NCBI GenBank assembly: GCA_016125275.1
Contig: WGMB01000018.1
Span: 333,559 to 397,558, forward strand
Source of the DNA: Acidobacteriota bacterium
Lineage (GTDB): Bacteria; Acidobacteriota; Terriglobia; Bryobacterales; UBA6623
DNA length: 64,000 bases
Direction: 5' to 3'
How positions within the stretch are numbered: the first letter of the stretch is position 1; every line of letters starts with the position of its first letter. The position numbers and the translations under genes were made by a program. The notes beneath the pieces were generated by a model. It saw only the letters and a program-made list of their open reading frames with translations. It did no database searches and was not told the origin of the DNA. This document shows positions 6,967-14,872 of this stretch, piece after piece.

Positions 6967-8349
6967 ATGGCAGAGCAGCAGCAGCGACACAACCCCTACC
7001 AGCGCAAAGTCGAGCACATCCGCGAGCCCCCCACGACCTTTGGTGCGATCTTCAAGCTGATCGGTCCGGGACTCATTCTGGCCAGCTCGATCGTGGGGTC
7101 CGGCGAGCTCATCGCCACCACCGTTCTCGGCGCCGAGAACGGCTATACGCTGCTTTGGCTGATCATTCTGAGCTGCCTGATCAAGATCGTCGTCCAGAAT
7201 GAGCTCGGCCGCTACGCCATCGGCTCCGGTGAAACCACTCTGGAAGCCTTTGACCACGTGCCGGGCCCACGCTTCCGGGTGAGCTGGATGGTCTGGTGCT
7301 GGTTCCTGATGGTGATGTTCACCTTGATGCAGGTGGGCGGCATGCTCGGCGGCATCGCGGAGGTCTTGCACGGTCAACTCGCACTGAACCCGGACCCGGA
7401 CGCCTCGCGCATGATCTGGGTCTGGGTGATCAACTTCATCACGGTCGGCCTGCTCATCGGGGGCCGCTACGCCGTGGTGGAGAAGACGGCCATGGCCCTG
7501 GTGGTCACCTTCACGGCGCTGACCGTCTCGTGCGCCTTCATTCTGCTGAAGCTGCCGGAGTACTTCTCCTGGTCCGAGGTGTTGCGCGGGCTGTCGTTTC
7601 AGCCGCCCGAAGGCGGTATCGCCACGGCCGTGGCCGTATTCGGCATCACCGGCGTGGGCGCCACGGAGCTCGTGATGTACCCCTACTGGTGCATCGAGAA
7701 GGGCTACGCCAGCTACGCGGGTCCCCGCGACGACAGCCCCGAGTGGGTCCGCCGGGCCTACGGCTGGATCAAGGTGATGGGTGTGGACGTGCTGAACTCG
7801 ATGGTGATCTACACCTTCGCCACCATCGCGTTCTATCTACTGGGAGCGGGCGTTCTCAACGGGATGGGTCTGATTCCGCAAGGTTCGGAGACGATCTCCA
7901 CGCTGTCGAACCTCTACACCCAGACGCTGGGCCCCTGGTCGCTGCCGATCTTCTTGGCCGGAGCCGTCGCGGTGCTCTACTCCACGGTTTTTGCGTCGAC
8001 GGCGGCGCACACGCGGGTGTTCGCCGACTTCATCGGGATGTTGGGGCTGTACGACCGCCATGACTACGCCAAACGGCTGAAGATGACCCGCGTCTTTGTC
8101 TTCGTGCTGCTGTTCGTTCCTTCGCTGTACTTCATGTTCGTGAAGGAGCCGGTGATGATGGTCAAGGTCGGCGGCATCGCTCAGGCGGCCATGCTCCCGC
8201 TGATCGGCTTCTCGACCCTCTGGCTGCGCTATAAGCGGCTGCCGGGGAAGGTCGCCCCTGCGGGCTGGATCACCCTGCTGCTGTGGATTTCCGCGGCGAT
8301 CATGGGCGTGATGATGGGCTACTCGATCTTGCAGAAGATTACCGGCTGA
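6967..8349 (+). CDS. Nramp-family transporter lacking the canonical metal-site motifs
   Basis: A 460-residue polytopic protein with about 11 hydrophobic segments. The first segment reads LIGPGLILASSIVGSGELIA, where classical Nramp proteins have a DPGN motif. The sixth reads FGITGVGATELVMYPYW, where the metal-binding MPH motif is expected. Neither motif is present, although the overall fold pattern and length fit Nramp. Related proteins are annotated as Nramp divalent metal transporters in Acidobacteriota and Planctomycetes, but the substrate is uncertain. It is divergent from the Gfo/Idh/MocA gene and followed 32 nt later by the DUF1080 gene. Confidence 0.75.
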   Translation: MAEQQQRHNPYQRKVEHIREPPTTFGAIFKLIGPGLILASSIVGSGELIATTVLGAENGYTLLWLIILSCLIKIVVQNELGRYAIGSGETTLEAFDHVPGPRFRVSWMVWCWFLMVMFTLMQVGGMLGGIAEVLHGQLALNPDPDASRMIWVWVINFITVGLLIGGRYAVVEKTAMALVVTFTALTVSCAFILLKLPEYFSWSEVLRGLSFQPPEGGIATAVAVFGITGVGATELVMYPYWCIEKGYASYAGPRDDSPEWVRRAYGWIKVMGVDVLNSMVIYTFATIAFYLLGAGVLNGMGLIPQGSETISTLSNLYTQTLGPWSLPIFLAGAVAVLYSTVFASTAAHTRVFADFIGMLGLYDRHDYAKRLKMTRVFVFVLLFVPSLYFMFVKEPVMMVKVGGIAQAAMLPLIGFSTLWLRYKRLPGKVAPAGWITLLLWISAAIMGVMMGYSILQKITG

Positions 8350-8381
8350 CCTCCAAAGTCGCTGTGCGAAACTGTAGGGCC

Positions 8382-9572
8382 ATGAGAGCCCTGTTCGCTT
8401 GTCTCTGCCTCGCCGGCGCCCTGTCCGCCCAGCAGCCCAACACGCTCACGCAGCAGGAGGTCGGGGCCGGCTGGATCCTGCTGTGGGACGGCGAGTCCGA
8501 AACCGGCTGGGAGTGGCACGGCGAGGCCAACTGGACTTTCGCCAACGGCGTGATCCGCGGCGACTCCGGCGCCTACGGCTGGCTGGGCACCACGGCCGTC
8601 TTCGGAGACTTCCACCTCAAGCTCGAGTTCCGGACGGCCGCGGACGGCAACTCCGGCGTCTTTCTGCGCTCCGCCCGCGAAGGGCTGCCGCACCAGACCG
8701 GCTATGAGTTGCAGATCTACGACGCCCAGCCGCAGGGCTTCAACACCGGCAGCCTGGTGTTCTACGAAAAGGCTGAGCCGGCCAAGATCATCCCCGACGT
8801 CTGGAACTCCTACGACATCTTCGTGGAGGGTTCTCACTTCCAGATCGTCTTGAACAACAAGCTGGTGTTCGACGGCTACAACGCCACCCACGCCGCCGGC
8901 GTCATCGGCCTGCAGTTCAATCCCGGCAAGCCCATCGAGTTCCGCAGCCTGAAGCTCAAGCCCCTCGGGCTGGCTCCTCTTCTTGACGGCTCGACCTTCA
9001 CCGGCTGGAAGCCCGTCGACCGCCCGAACAACCGCGGCGTCCACACCTGGGAGTACAACAACGGCGTGATCCACGTGGAGGGCGGCCCGGGGCAGATCGA
9101 GACCGAAAAGCAGTTCAAGAACTTGGCGTTGCAGTTGGGCGTCAAGACGAACCCGCCCTCGCCGGACAAGCACCCCAACTCCGGCGTCTTCCTGCGCGGG
9201 TATCCCGGCCAGTTCTGGTCCGGCTACGAGATCCAGATCCGCAACGAGTATTTCGGCGGCGACCCCACCCGGCCCATCGACATCGGCACCGGCGGCGTCT
9301 ACTTTTGGCAGCCGACGCGGAGGGTGATTCCCAAGGACGGGGAATGGTTCTACGAGACCATCGTGGCCTACGACCGGCACATCTCCGTGTGGGTCAACGG
9401 CGTCCAGACGGCGGACTACGAAGACACCAAGCCCGAAGGCCCCACGGCCCGCAAACAGGCCAACCTGCGCTCGGGGACCATCAGCCTGCAGGCGCACGAC
9501 CCGACCACGAACCTGGACTTCAAGGACCTGCGGGCGGCGGAGTTGGCCAACCGGCCGCTCCGTCTGGAGTAG
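8382..9572 (+). CDS. Secreted tandem DUF1080 protein (3-keto-disaccharide hydrolase family)
   Basis: A signal peptide (MRALFACLCLAGALSAQQ) precedes two DUF1080 domains of the concanavalin-like fold, roughly residues 28-200 and 205-390. Each has a W/F-E/T-D/N pattern, with GWILLWDGESETGWEW and LAPLLDGSTFTGWKPVD opening the two domains, and DGNSGVFLRSA and HPNSGVFLRGYPGQFW marking equivalent strands. The family includes 3-keto-disaccharide hydrolases and lyases acting on oxidised glycosides. Together with the Tat-type oxidoreductase at 5.6-6.9 kb it could form an oxidise-then-cleave route; this is inference. The ATG at 8382 is chosen because it begins the signal peptide. Confidence 0.82.
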   Translation: MRALFACLCLAGALSAQQPNTLTQQEVGAGWILLWDGESETGWEWHGEANWTFANGVIRGDSGAYGWLGTTAVFGDFHLKLEFRTAADGNSGVFLRSAREGLPHQTGYELQIYDAQPQGFNTGSLVFYEKAEPAKIIPDVWNSYDIFVEGSHFQIVLNNKLVFDGYNATHAAGVIGLQFNPGKPIEFRSLKLKPLGLAPLLDGSTFTGWKPVDRPNNRGVHTWEYNNGVIHVEGGPGQIETEKQFKNLALQLGVKTNPPSPDKHPNSGVFLRGYPGQFWSGYEIQIRNEYFGGDPTRPIDIGTGGVYFWQPTRRVIPKDGEWFYETIVAYDRHISVWVNGVQTADYEDTKPEGPTARKQANLRSGTISLQAHDPTTNLDFKDLRAAELANRPLRLE

Positions 9573-9599
9573 CCCCCGCGCCTGGAGTAGGATGAGACC

Positions 9600-10142
9600 A
9601 TGCCGACGACGACCGGCCTGCTGACCCTCGCGGACTATGAGCAGCTCCCCGACGACGGAGTGCGCCGCGAGCTCGATGAGGGGGAGCTGGTCGTGATGAC
9701 GTTTCCAAAGCCGCGACACACCTTTGCCGCGCTCAATTTCTACGACGCCCTCAATCCCTGGGTGCGCAGCCGAGGGCTCGGTCGTTGCGTGACCGATGCC
9801 GGATTCCTGCTCGTGGAGGAGCCCCCGGTATTGCGCGGGCCGGACGTCGCTTTCGTCCGAGCCGAACGAGTCGCCGCGCTCGACCCCGACAACTGGATTC
9901 AAGGCGCCCCCGACCTGGCCGTCGAAGTAGTCTCCCCCTCGGAATCCGCCGAAGACCTGTTCCGCAAGGTGCAGCAGTACCTCCAGCACGGCTCCCAGGC
10001 AGTGCTGACAATCTATCCCCGCGAGCGCACCGTCCACGTTCATCGCCAGGGCCAAGCCATTGCCGTCGTGACCGACGCTGACGTTCTGGAAGTCCCGGAG
10101 CTCTTCCCGGGCTGGTCGATCCCCGCGGCCGATCTGTTCTAA
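9600..10142 (+). CDS. Uma2-family PD-(D/E)XK nuclease-like protein
   Basis: This 180-residue protein shows the DUF820/Uma2 pattern: [23 protein letters not shown] at the start, then LRGPDVAFV with the catalytic Asp, [12 protein letters not shown] with the catalytic Glu, and [15 protein letters not shown] with a lysine in the expected place. The fold is that of restriction-type endonucleases. Uma2 proteins are abundant in Cyanobacteria, Deinococci and Acidobacteriota, but their cellular role is not established. It stands alone between the DUF1080 gene and an SDR gene; nothing in the context suggests a partner methylase or antitoxin. Confidence 0.85.
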   Translation: MPTTTGLLTLADYEQLPDDGVRRELDEGELVVMTFPKPRHTFAALNFYDALNPWVRSRGLGRCVTDAGFLLVEEPPVLRGPDVAFVRAERVAALDPDNWIQGAPDLAVEVVSPSESAEDLFRKVQQYLQHGSQAVLTIYPRERTVHVHRQGQAIAVVTDADVLEVPELFPGWSIPAADLF

Positions 10143-10156
10143 GCTCGTTAGTTCGC

Positions 10157-10924
10157 ATGAAACAGAAAGAAGTCCGCAAAATCGCCCTCGTCACCGGGGC
10201 CGGTAGCGGCGTGGGCCGCCACACGGCTCTCGCCTTGTTCAAGGAAGGCTACGCGGTGGCCGTGGCCGGCCGCCGTCCCGAAAAGCTCGAAGAGACCCTG
10301 CATCTGGCGGGCGACGTGGGCTCCGAGCACGGGCTCGCCGTCGTCACCGACGTCTCCGACCCTGGTTCGGTTCGAGTGTTGTTCGACCGTCTCCGCGACC
10401 GCTTCGGCCGTCTCGATCTGCTCTTCAACAATGCCGGCATCTCGGCCCCGGCCGTTCCCTTGGAGGAGCTTCCGTTCGAGCGCTGGAAGGCCGTCATCGA
10501 CGCCAACCTGACCGGCGTCTTCCTGTGTACGCAGCAGGCCTTCAAGCTCATGAAGGAGCAGTCGCCCCGCGGCGGTCGGATCATCAACAACGGCTCCATC
10601 TCCTCGCAGACGCCGCGTCCGCATTCGGCCCCCTATACGGCTTCCAAGCACGGCGTCTCCGGCCTCACCAAGTCCACCGCGCTCGACGGCCGCGCCTTTG
10701 ACATAGCCTGCGGCCAGATCGACATCGGCAACGCCGCCACGCCGCTGACCGAGCGCATGGCCCGCGGCGTCCCCCAGGCCAACGGTACGGTCGCCGTCGA
10801 GCCAACCATCGACCCCGATCACGTGGCCCGCGCGGTCGTCTATATGGCCGGCCTGCCGCTCGATGCCAACGTTCTCCACCTGACCGTCATGGCCACGAAG
10901 ATGCCCCTCGTCGGGCGAGGTTGA
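10157..10924 (+). CDS. Short-chain dehydrogenase/reductase
   Basis: A 255-residue classical SDR. The cofactor-binding glycine motif is [16 protein letters not shown], the NNAG motif is LLFNNAGIS, and the active-site residues are Ser in NNGSISSQ and Tyr/Lys in YTASKHG. It reduces or oxidises a hydroxyl/keto group with NAD(P). It begins a three-gene run with the zinc-dependent alcohol dehydrogenase (7-nt gap) and a KduD-like SDR. This grouping of three dehydrogenases points to catabolism of a sugar, polyol or sugar acid, but the substrate cannot be read from the sequence. Confidence 0.85.
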   Translation: MKQKEVRKIALVTGAGSGVGRHTALALFKEGYAVAVAGRRPEKLEETLHLAGDVGSEHGLAVVTDVSDPGSVRVLFDRLRDRFGRLDLLFNNAGISAPAVPLEELPFERWKAVIDANLTGVFLCTQQAFKLMKEQSPRGGRIINNGSISSQTPRPHSAPYTASKHGVSGLTKSTALDGRAFDIACGQIDIGNAATPLTERMARGVPQANGTVAVEPTIDPDHVARAVVYMAGLPLDANVLHLTVMATKMPLVGRG

Positions 10925-10931
10925 CCATTCC

Positions 10932-11948
10932 ATGAGCTTCAAAGCAGCCTTCTATCAGGGCAACCGCACCGTCACCACCGGAGCTTGCGAGCCCGTCGAG
11001 CCGGGAGCGGGACAGGTCCGCATCCGCGTCTCGCACTGCGGCATCTGCGGCACCGACCTGCACATCTGGCACGGCGCCATGGACAAGCGCGTGAAGATGC
11101 CGGCCGTGCTGGGCCACGAGATGTCCGGCCAGATCGACCGGCTCGGCCCGGGAGTCGAAGGCTGGCAGGCCGGAGACCCGGTGACGGTCATGCCGCTCGA
11201 CTTCGGCAAGAACCCGCCGCCCGGCCACAGCCACGTGGCGGACTTCATGAAGTTCATGGGCATCGACTCCCCGGGAGCTTTCCAGAGCTACTGGACCGTC
11301 GACGCCTCCACGCTCTTTCGCCTACCGCAGAACCTGTCGCTCGCTCACGGTGCGCTGGTCGAGCCTCTGGCTGTGGCCTGTCACGACGTTCGGCTCGGCC
11401 GAGTACAGCCCGGCGAGCACGTTGTCGTGATCGGCGGCGGCCCCATCGGCATGTTGGTCGCCATGGTGGCCCAGCACGCCGGCGGCAAGGTCATCGTCTC
11501 CGAGGTCAACCCCTTCCGCGTCGCCAAGGCCGCCGAGCTGGGGCTGGAGGCCGTCAACCCTGTCGAGACCGACCTCAAGCAGCTCATCCTCGATCGCACC
11601 GAGGGCCGCGGCGCCGACGTGGTCTTCGAGGTGTCCGGCTCGAGGCCCGGCGCCGCCGTCATGACGGACCTGCTGCGCATTCGCGGACGCATCGTCATCG
11701 TCGCCGTCTTCGCCTTCAAGCCCGAGGTCGACCTGTTTCGCTTCTTCTGGCGCGAGCTCGAGCTGTGCGGAGCGCGCGTCTACGAAGCCGAGGACTATGA
11801 CGCGGCCATTCGGATCGCCGCCGAAGGCTCGCTGCCGCTCGACAAGCTGATCACCGAAACGACCGACCTGGAGGGTCTGCAAGCGGGCTTCGAGAAGATG
11901 GATTCCGGCGGCGAGTGCATGAAGATCCTGGTGGACGTGCGCGCCTGA
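10932..11948 (+). CDS. Medium-chain zinc-dependent alcohol dehydrogenase
   Basis: A 338-residue MDR-family enzyme. SHCGICGTDLHIWHG and LGHEMSGQIDRLGPGV carry the catalytic zinc ligands (Cys, and His-Glu). VVIGGGPIGMLVAMVAQHAGG is the nucleotide-binding motif. The nearest relatives are sorbitol or threonine dehydrogenase-like proteins. The four-cysteine lobe that binds the structural zinc in most of these enzymes is absent; the segment after VTVMPL instead reads DFGKNPPPGHSHVADFMK. It sits between two SDR genes in what looks like one operon for polyol or sugar-acid oxidation. Confidence 0.85.
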   Translation: MSFKAAFYQGNRTVTTGACEPVEPGAGQVRIRVSHCGICGTDLHIWHGAMDKRVKMPAVLGHEMSGQIDRLGPGVEGWQAGDPVTVMPLDFGKNPPPGHSHVADFMKFMGIDSPGAFQSYWTVDASTLFRLPQNLSLAHGALVEPLAVACHDVRLGRVQPGEHVVVIGGGPIGMLVAMVAQHAGGKVIVSEVNPFRVAKAAELGLEAVNPVETDLKQLILDRTEGRGADVVFEVSGSRPGAAVMTDLLRIRGRIVIVAVFAFKPEVDLFRFFWRELELCGARVYEAEDYDAAIRIAAEGSLPLDKLITETTDLEGLQAGFEKMDSGGECMKILVDVRA

Positions 11949-11971
11949 GATTTCGCTATCCTGGGCGATCC

Positions 11972-12739
11972 ATGGGAATCCTCGACCTGTTCCGACTCGA
12001 CGGCAAAGTCGCCCTCGTCACCGGCTGCAACCGCGGCATCGGCCGCGGCTACGCGAACGCCTTGGCGGAAGCCGGCGCGGACATCATCGGCGTCAGCGAG
12101 CACCTGAGCGACTCCGGCCCGGTGGCCGAGGAGATTCGCGGGCTCGGGCGGAAGTTTCACGGCTACGCCTGCGATCTGTCCGACCGCGCCGCCCTGTTCG
12201 CCTTTCTGGAGCAGGTGAAGAGGGATCACCCGCACATCGACATCCTCGTCAACAACGCGGGCACCATCCGACGCGCTCCGGCCGCCGAGTTTCCCGACGC
12301 CGACTGGGATCACGTGGTGAAGGTCAATCTCGACGCCCAGTTTTTCCTGGCGCGTGAACTCGGCCGCGAGATGCTCGGCCGGGGCTGGGGCAAGATCATC
12401 TTCACGGCCTCTCTGCTCTCCTACCAAGGTGGCATTACGGTGCCGAGCTACGCCGCCACCAAGGGCGGCATCCCGCAGCTCGCCATGGCCTTATCGAACG
12501 AGTGGAGCGGTCGCGGCGTGACGGTCAACTGCATCGCGCCCGGCTACATCCGCACCGACGTCACCAAGGCCCTGCAGGAAGATCCCGTGCGGAACCCCGC
12601 CATCCTGGCGCGGATCCCCGTCGGCCGCTGGGGCGTGCCGGAGGACCTCAAGGGCGCGATCGTCTTCCTCGCTTCGCCCGCGTCGGACTACGTGACCGGA
12701 ATTACCGTTCCGGTGGACGGCGGCTGGCTGGGACGCTGA
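11972..12739 (+). CDS. kduD: KduD-like short-chain dehydrogenase (2-deoxy-D-gluconate 3-dehydrogenase type)
   Basis: A 255-residue SDR starting MGILDLFRLDGKVALVTGCN, with the cofactor motif TGCNRGIGRGYANAL. NNAGTIRRAPAAEFPD and active-site Tyr/Lys in YAATKGGIPQLAMAL follow closely the pattern of KduD, which interconverts 3-deoxy-hexulosonates during uronate breakdown. The start at ATG 11972 is preferred over a frame opening 57 nt earlier inside the previous gene. It is the last gene of the dehydrogenase run and is convergent with pgsA, ending 10 nt from it. Assignment to KduD rather than another SDR is good but not certain. Confidence 0.75.
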   Translation: MGILDLFRLDGKVALVTGCNRGIGRGYANALAEAGADIIGVSEHLSDSGPVAEEIRGLGRKFHGYACDLSDRAALFAFLEQVKRDHPHIDILVNNAGTIRRAPAAEFPDADWDHVVKVNLDAQFFLARELGREMLGRGWGKIIFTASLLSYQGGITVPSYAATKGGIPQLAMALSNEWSGRGVTVNCIAPGYIRTDVTKALQEDPVRNPAILARIPVGRWGVPEDLKGAIVFLASPASDYVTGITVPVDGGWLGR

Positions 12740-12749
12740 GGCCGGCGTC

Positions 12750-13355
12750 TCAGACCTTGGAGGCGCTGGGAGACGACTTGCGGCTGGCCAGCGGGCGCGG
12801 CGCGCCCTGCGGCTGGAAGAACGCCCGGAAGTAGTCGTACATCGACACCACGGTGAGGATCACCACGGCCGTCAAGGCCAGGTATGCCAACTGCCCCAAC
12901 ACCGGATCGTTCGGGCGAATCAGCAGCAATGACACCGCCACCACCTGTGACCACATCTTCGCCTTGCCCAGCCAACTCGCCGAGATCGTGATGCCCTGGG
13001 TCAGGGCCACATAACGCAGGCCCGAGACGGCGAACTCCCGCCCGACGATCAGCACGACGATCCAGGCGTCTACGCGGCCCAACTCCACCAGCGAAATGAA
13101 AGCCGCCGAGATCAGCAACTTGTCGGCAATGGGGTCGAGCAGCTTGCCCAACTGGGTGACCTGCCGGCGACGGCGGGCGATGTAGCCGTCCAGGCCGTCG
13201 GTCGCCGAAGCCGCCAGAAAGATCAGCAGCGCCAGCTCTTCTTCATTGAGGCTGAACAGGCCGAAGCTGAGCGTAAATCTTCCGCTCAACATCGCCGCAA
13301 GCAGCAGCGGAACCAGGAAGATCCTGGAGAGCGTCAGCGCGTTGGGCAGATTCAT
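12750..13355 (-). CDS. pgsA: CDP-diacylglycerol--glycerol-3-phosphate 3-phosphatidyltransferase
   Basis: A 201-residue integral membrane enzyme that makes phosphatidylglycerolphosphate, the precursor of phosphatidylglycerol and cardiolipin. The CDP-alcohol phosphotransferase motif D-G-x2-A-R-x8-G-x3-D-x3-D is seen as TDGLDGYIARRRRQ followed by LGKLLDPIADK. MNLPNALTLSRIFLVPLLLA is a typical PgsA start. Four to five further membrane segments follow. The C-terminal tail (RPLASRKSSPSASKV) is Ser/Lys-rich and not conserved. The gene is convergent with the preceding dehydrogenase cluster. Confidence 0.92.
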   Translation of the reverse strand: MNLPNALTLSRIFLVPLLLAAMLSGRFTLSFGLFSLNEEELALLIFLAASATDGLDGYIARRRRQVTQLGKLLDPIADKLLISAAFISLVELGRVDAWIVVLIVGREFAVSGLRYVALTQGITISASWLGKAKMWSQVVAVSLLLIRPNDPVLGQLAYLALTAVVILTVVSMYDYFRAFFQPQGAPRPLASRKSSPSASKV

Positions 13356-13483
13356 GCTCTGCGGGACAGCGAGAGGCGCCGAGCGAGGGCACCGTTCCGC
13401 TTAGACTACTACACTCTCCGCCGCTGTCTCATCGGCCACTACCCTGAGATTGCTCCCCGCATCGCCTTGGGCTAGCCTGGGTC

Positions 13484-14872
13484 TTGTCCGTGCAAGAGCT
13501 TTCCGCCGTCCGGCAGCGCATGCGTGAGGACTGGGACCGCAGGGCCCAGGAAGACGCCTCCTACTACGTGGCCTTCGGCCGCAAGCAGCAGTCGAAGGAG
13601 GAGTTCTTTGCCTCGGCGGCGGACGTTCTGCGCACACTGCGCGCCGAATACGAGCGGCTGCCCGCTCCGCCCCACCAACTGCGCGCGCTCGAAATCGGCT
13701 GCGGGCCGGGCCGCCTTCTGTTGCCGTTGAGTTACGAGTTCGAGCGTGTGGACGGGGTCGATGTATCCGCCGAAATGGTCGCGATCGCCCGCCGCAATCT
13801 GGCCGACCGGCCCAACGCGGAAGCGCATGCGGCCAGCGGCGCCGACTTGGCCGACTTCGCCGACAACTCGATCGGCTTCGTCTATTCCTACGCAGTGTTC
13901 CAACACATTCCTTCGCGCGACGTCGTGTGGTCCTACCTGCGTGACGCGGTGCGGACCTTGCAACCCGGCGGCATCCTCAAGTGCCAGTTCAACGCCTTGT
14001 CTCGCGCCGGAGACCCGCCGGTCGAACCCGTCGTGGGCTGGTCCCTGCGATCGGGAGCGCCGTCCGGCCGCACCGTGCTGCAAGCGGCGCCCGACACCTG
14101 GAGCGGCGCAAGCTTCCGGGCGGAAGAGCTGGCGGCTTTTTGCGCCGAGCAGGGCCTGCAACTGCTGTCATTCGACGGGTTTGACACGCAGTATCTCTGG
14201 ATGACGGCGCGCAAGGGTTTTGAAGCGGCCGAGGCCGACCCGGCGGAGGGTTGCCGGCTCGTGGGCGCAGCCAACACGTTTAGCAGCGACCGGCTCATCC
14301 CCCAAGCCGGGCGTTTTGCCAGCGCCGCCCTGTGGGTTGTCGGGCTGCCCGCCCGCGCCGACCTCAACAGCCTGCGGGTGGAGATCGACGGTCAGCTCAC
14401 AGCGCCTTCCTTCGTGCGCCGACGTCCCGCCGCCGGCTCCGCGCAAGTGAACGTCTTCCTGCCGCCCGGAACCCGCACCGGAGCCGTTCCGGCCCGGCTC
14501 CTGCTCGACGGCCAAAACATCTCCGCCGCGATTGCGCTTCGCGTGACGCCGGCGGCTCCCTTGATTCCACGCCTGGTCAGCGTCAGCGACGGCGTGAACC
14601 TGCTCTCCAGCGCCAACATCGAGAGCCGAGCGCTCAAGGTCAGCATCGAAGAGGCGCCCTACGAGGACGCCTCCGCCGTGCGGCGCGCTTTCGAGGCTCG
14701 GTTGGACGACTGCCTGCTGACCGTGGAAGACGTCTTCTGCGTCGATCCCTTGGCTCGCCGCTTCGAGATCAACCTGACGGCCCCGGCGGAGCTGCCGGCT
14801 GGGCCCTACAACCTCTTCTGTCGGCTGGGGAATCGCCGCTTTCCCCACGTCGGCCTGCGACTCGCGCCATGA
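13484..14872 (+). CDS. SAM-dependent methyltransferase with C-terminal beta-sandwich-like tail
   Basis: The N-terminal half (residues ~1-245) is a class I methyltransferase: ALEIGCGPGRLLLPL is motif I, VDGVDVSAEMVA the following acidic strand, and SYAVFQHIPSRDVV a typical post-motif segment. Residues ~250-462 are beta-rich and contain DLNSLRVEIDGQ and ALRVTPAAPLIPRLVSVSDG, reminiscent of Ig-like/TIGR03437-type domains rather than a methyltransferase. The TTG start at 13484 is used; a GTG follows two codons later. It overlaps the next gene by ATGA, so translation is coupled to a membrane protein and a secreted protein. The methyl acceptor is unknown. Confidence 0.8.
   Translation: MSVQELSAVRQRMREDWDRRAQEDASYYVAFGRKQQSKEEFFASAADVLRTLRAEYERLPAPPHQLRALEIGCGPGRLLLPLSYEFERVDGVDVSAEMVAIARRNLADRPNAEAHAASGADLADFADNSIGFVYSYAVFQHIPSRDVVWSYLRDAVRTLQPGGILKCQFNALSRAGDPPVEPVVGWSLRSGAPSGRTVLQAAPDTWSGASFRAEELAAFCAEQGLQLLSFDGFDTQYLWMTARKGFEAAEADPAEGCRLVGAANTFSSDRLIPQAGRFASAALWVVGLPARADLNSLRVEIDGQLTAPSFVRRRPAAGSAQVNVFLPPGTRTGAVPARLLLDGQNISAAIALRVTPAAPLIPRLVSVSDGVNLLSSANIESRALKVSIEEAPYEDASAVRRAFEARLDDCLLTVEDVFCVDPLARRFEINLTAPAELPAGPYNLFCRLGNRRFPHVGLRLAP

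Noticed and set aside
8319..10055. Long leftward open frame across the DUF1080 and Uma2 genes
   Set aside because: It runs opposite two well-supported genes and has no recognisable domain.
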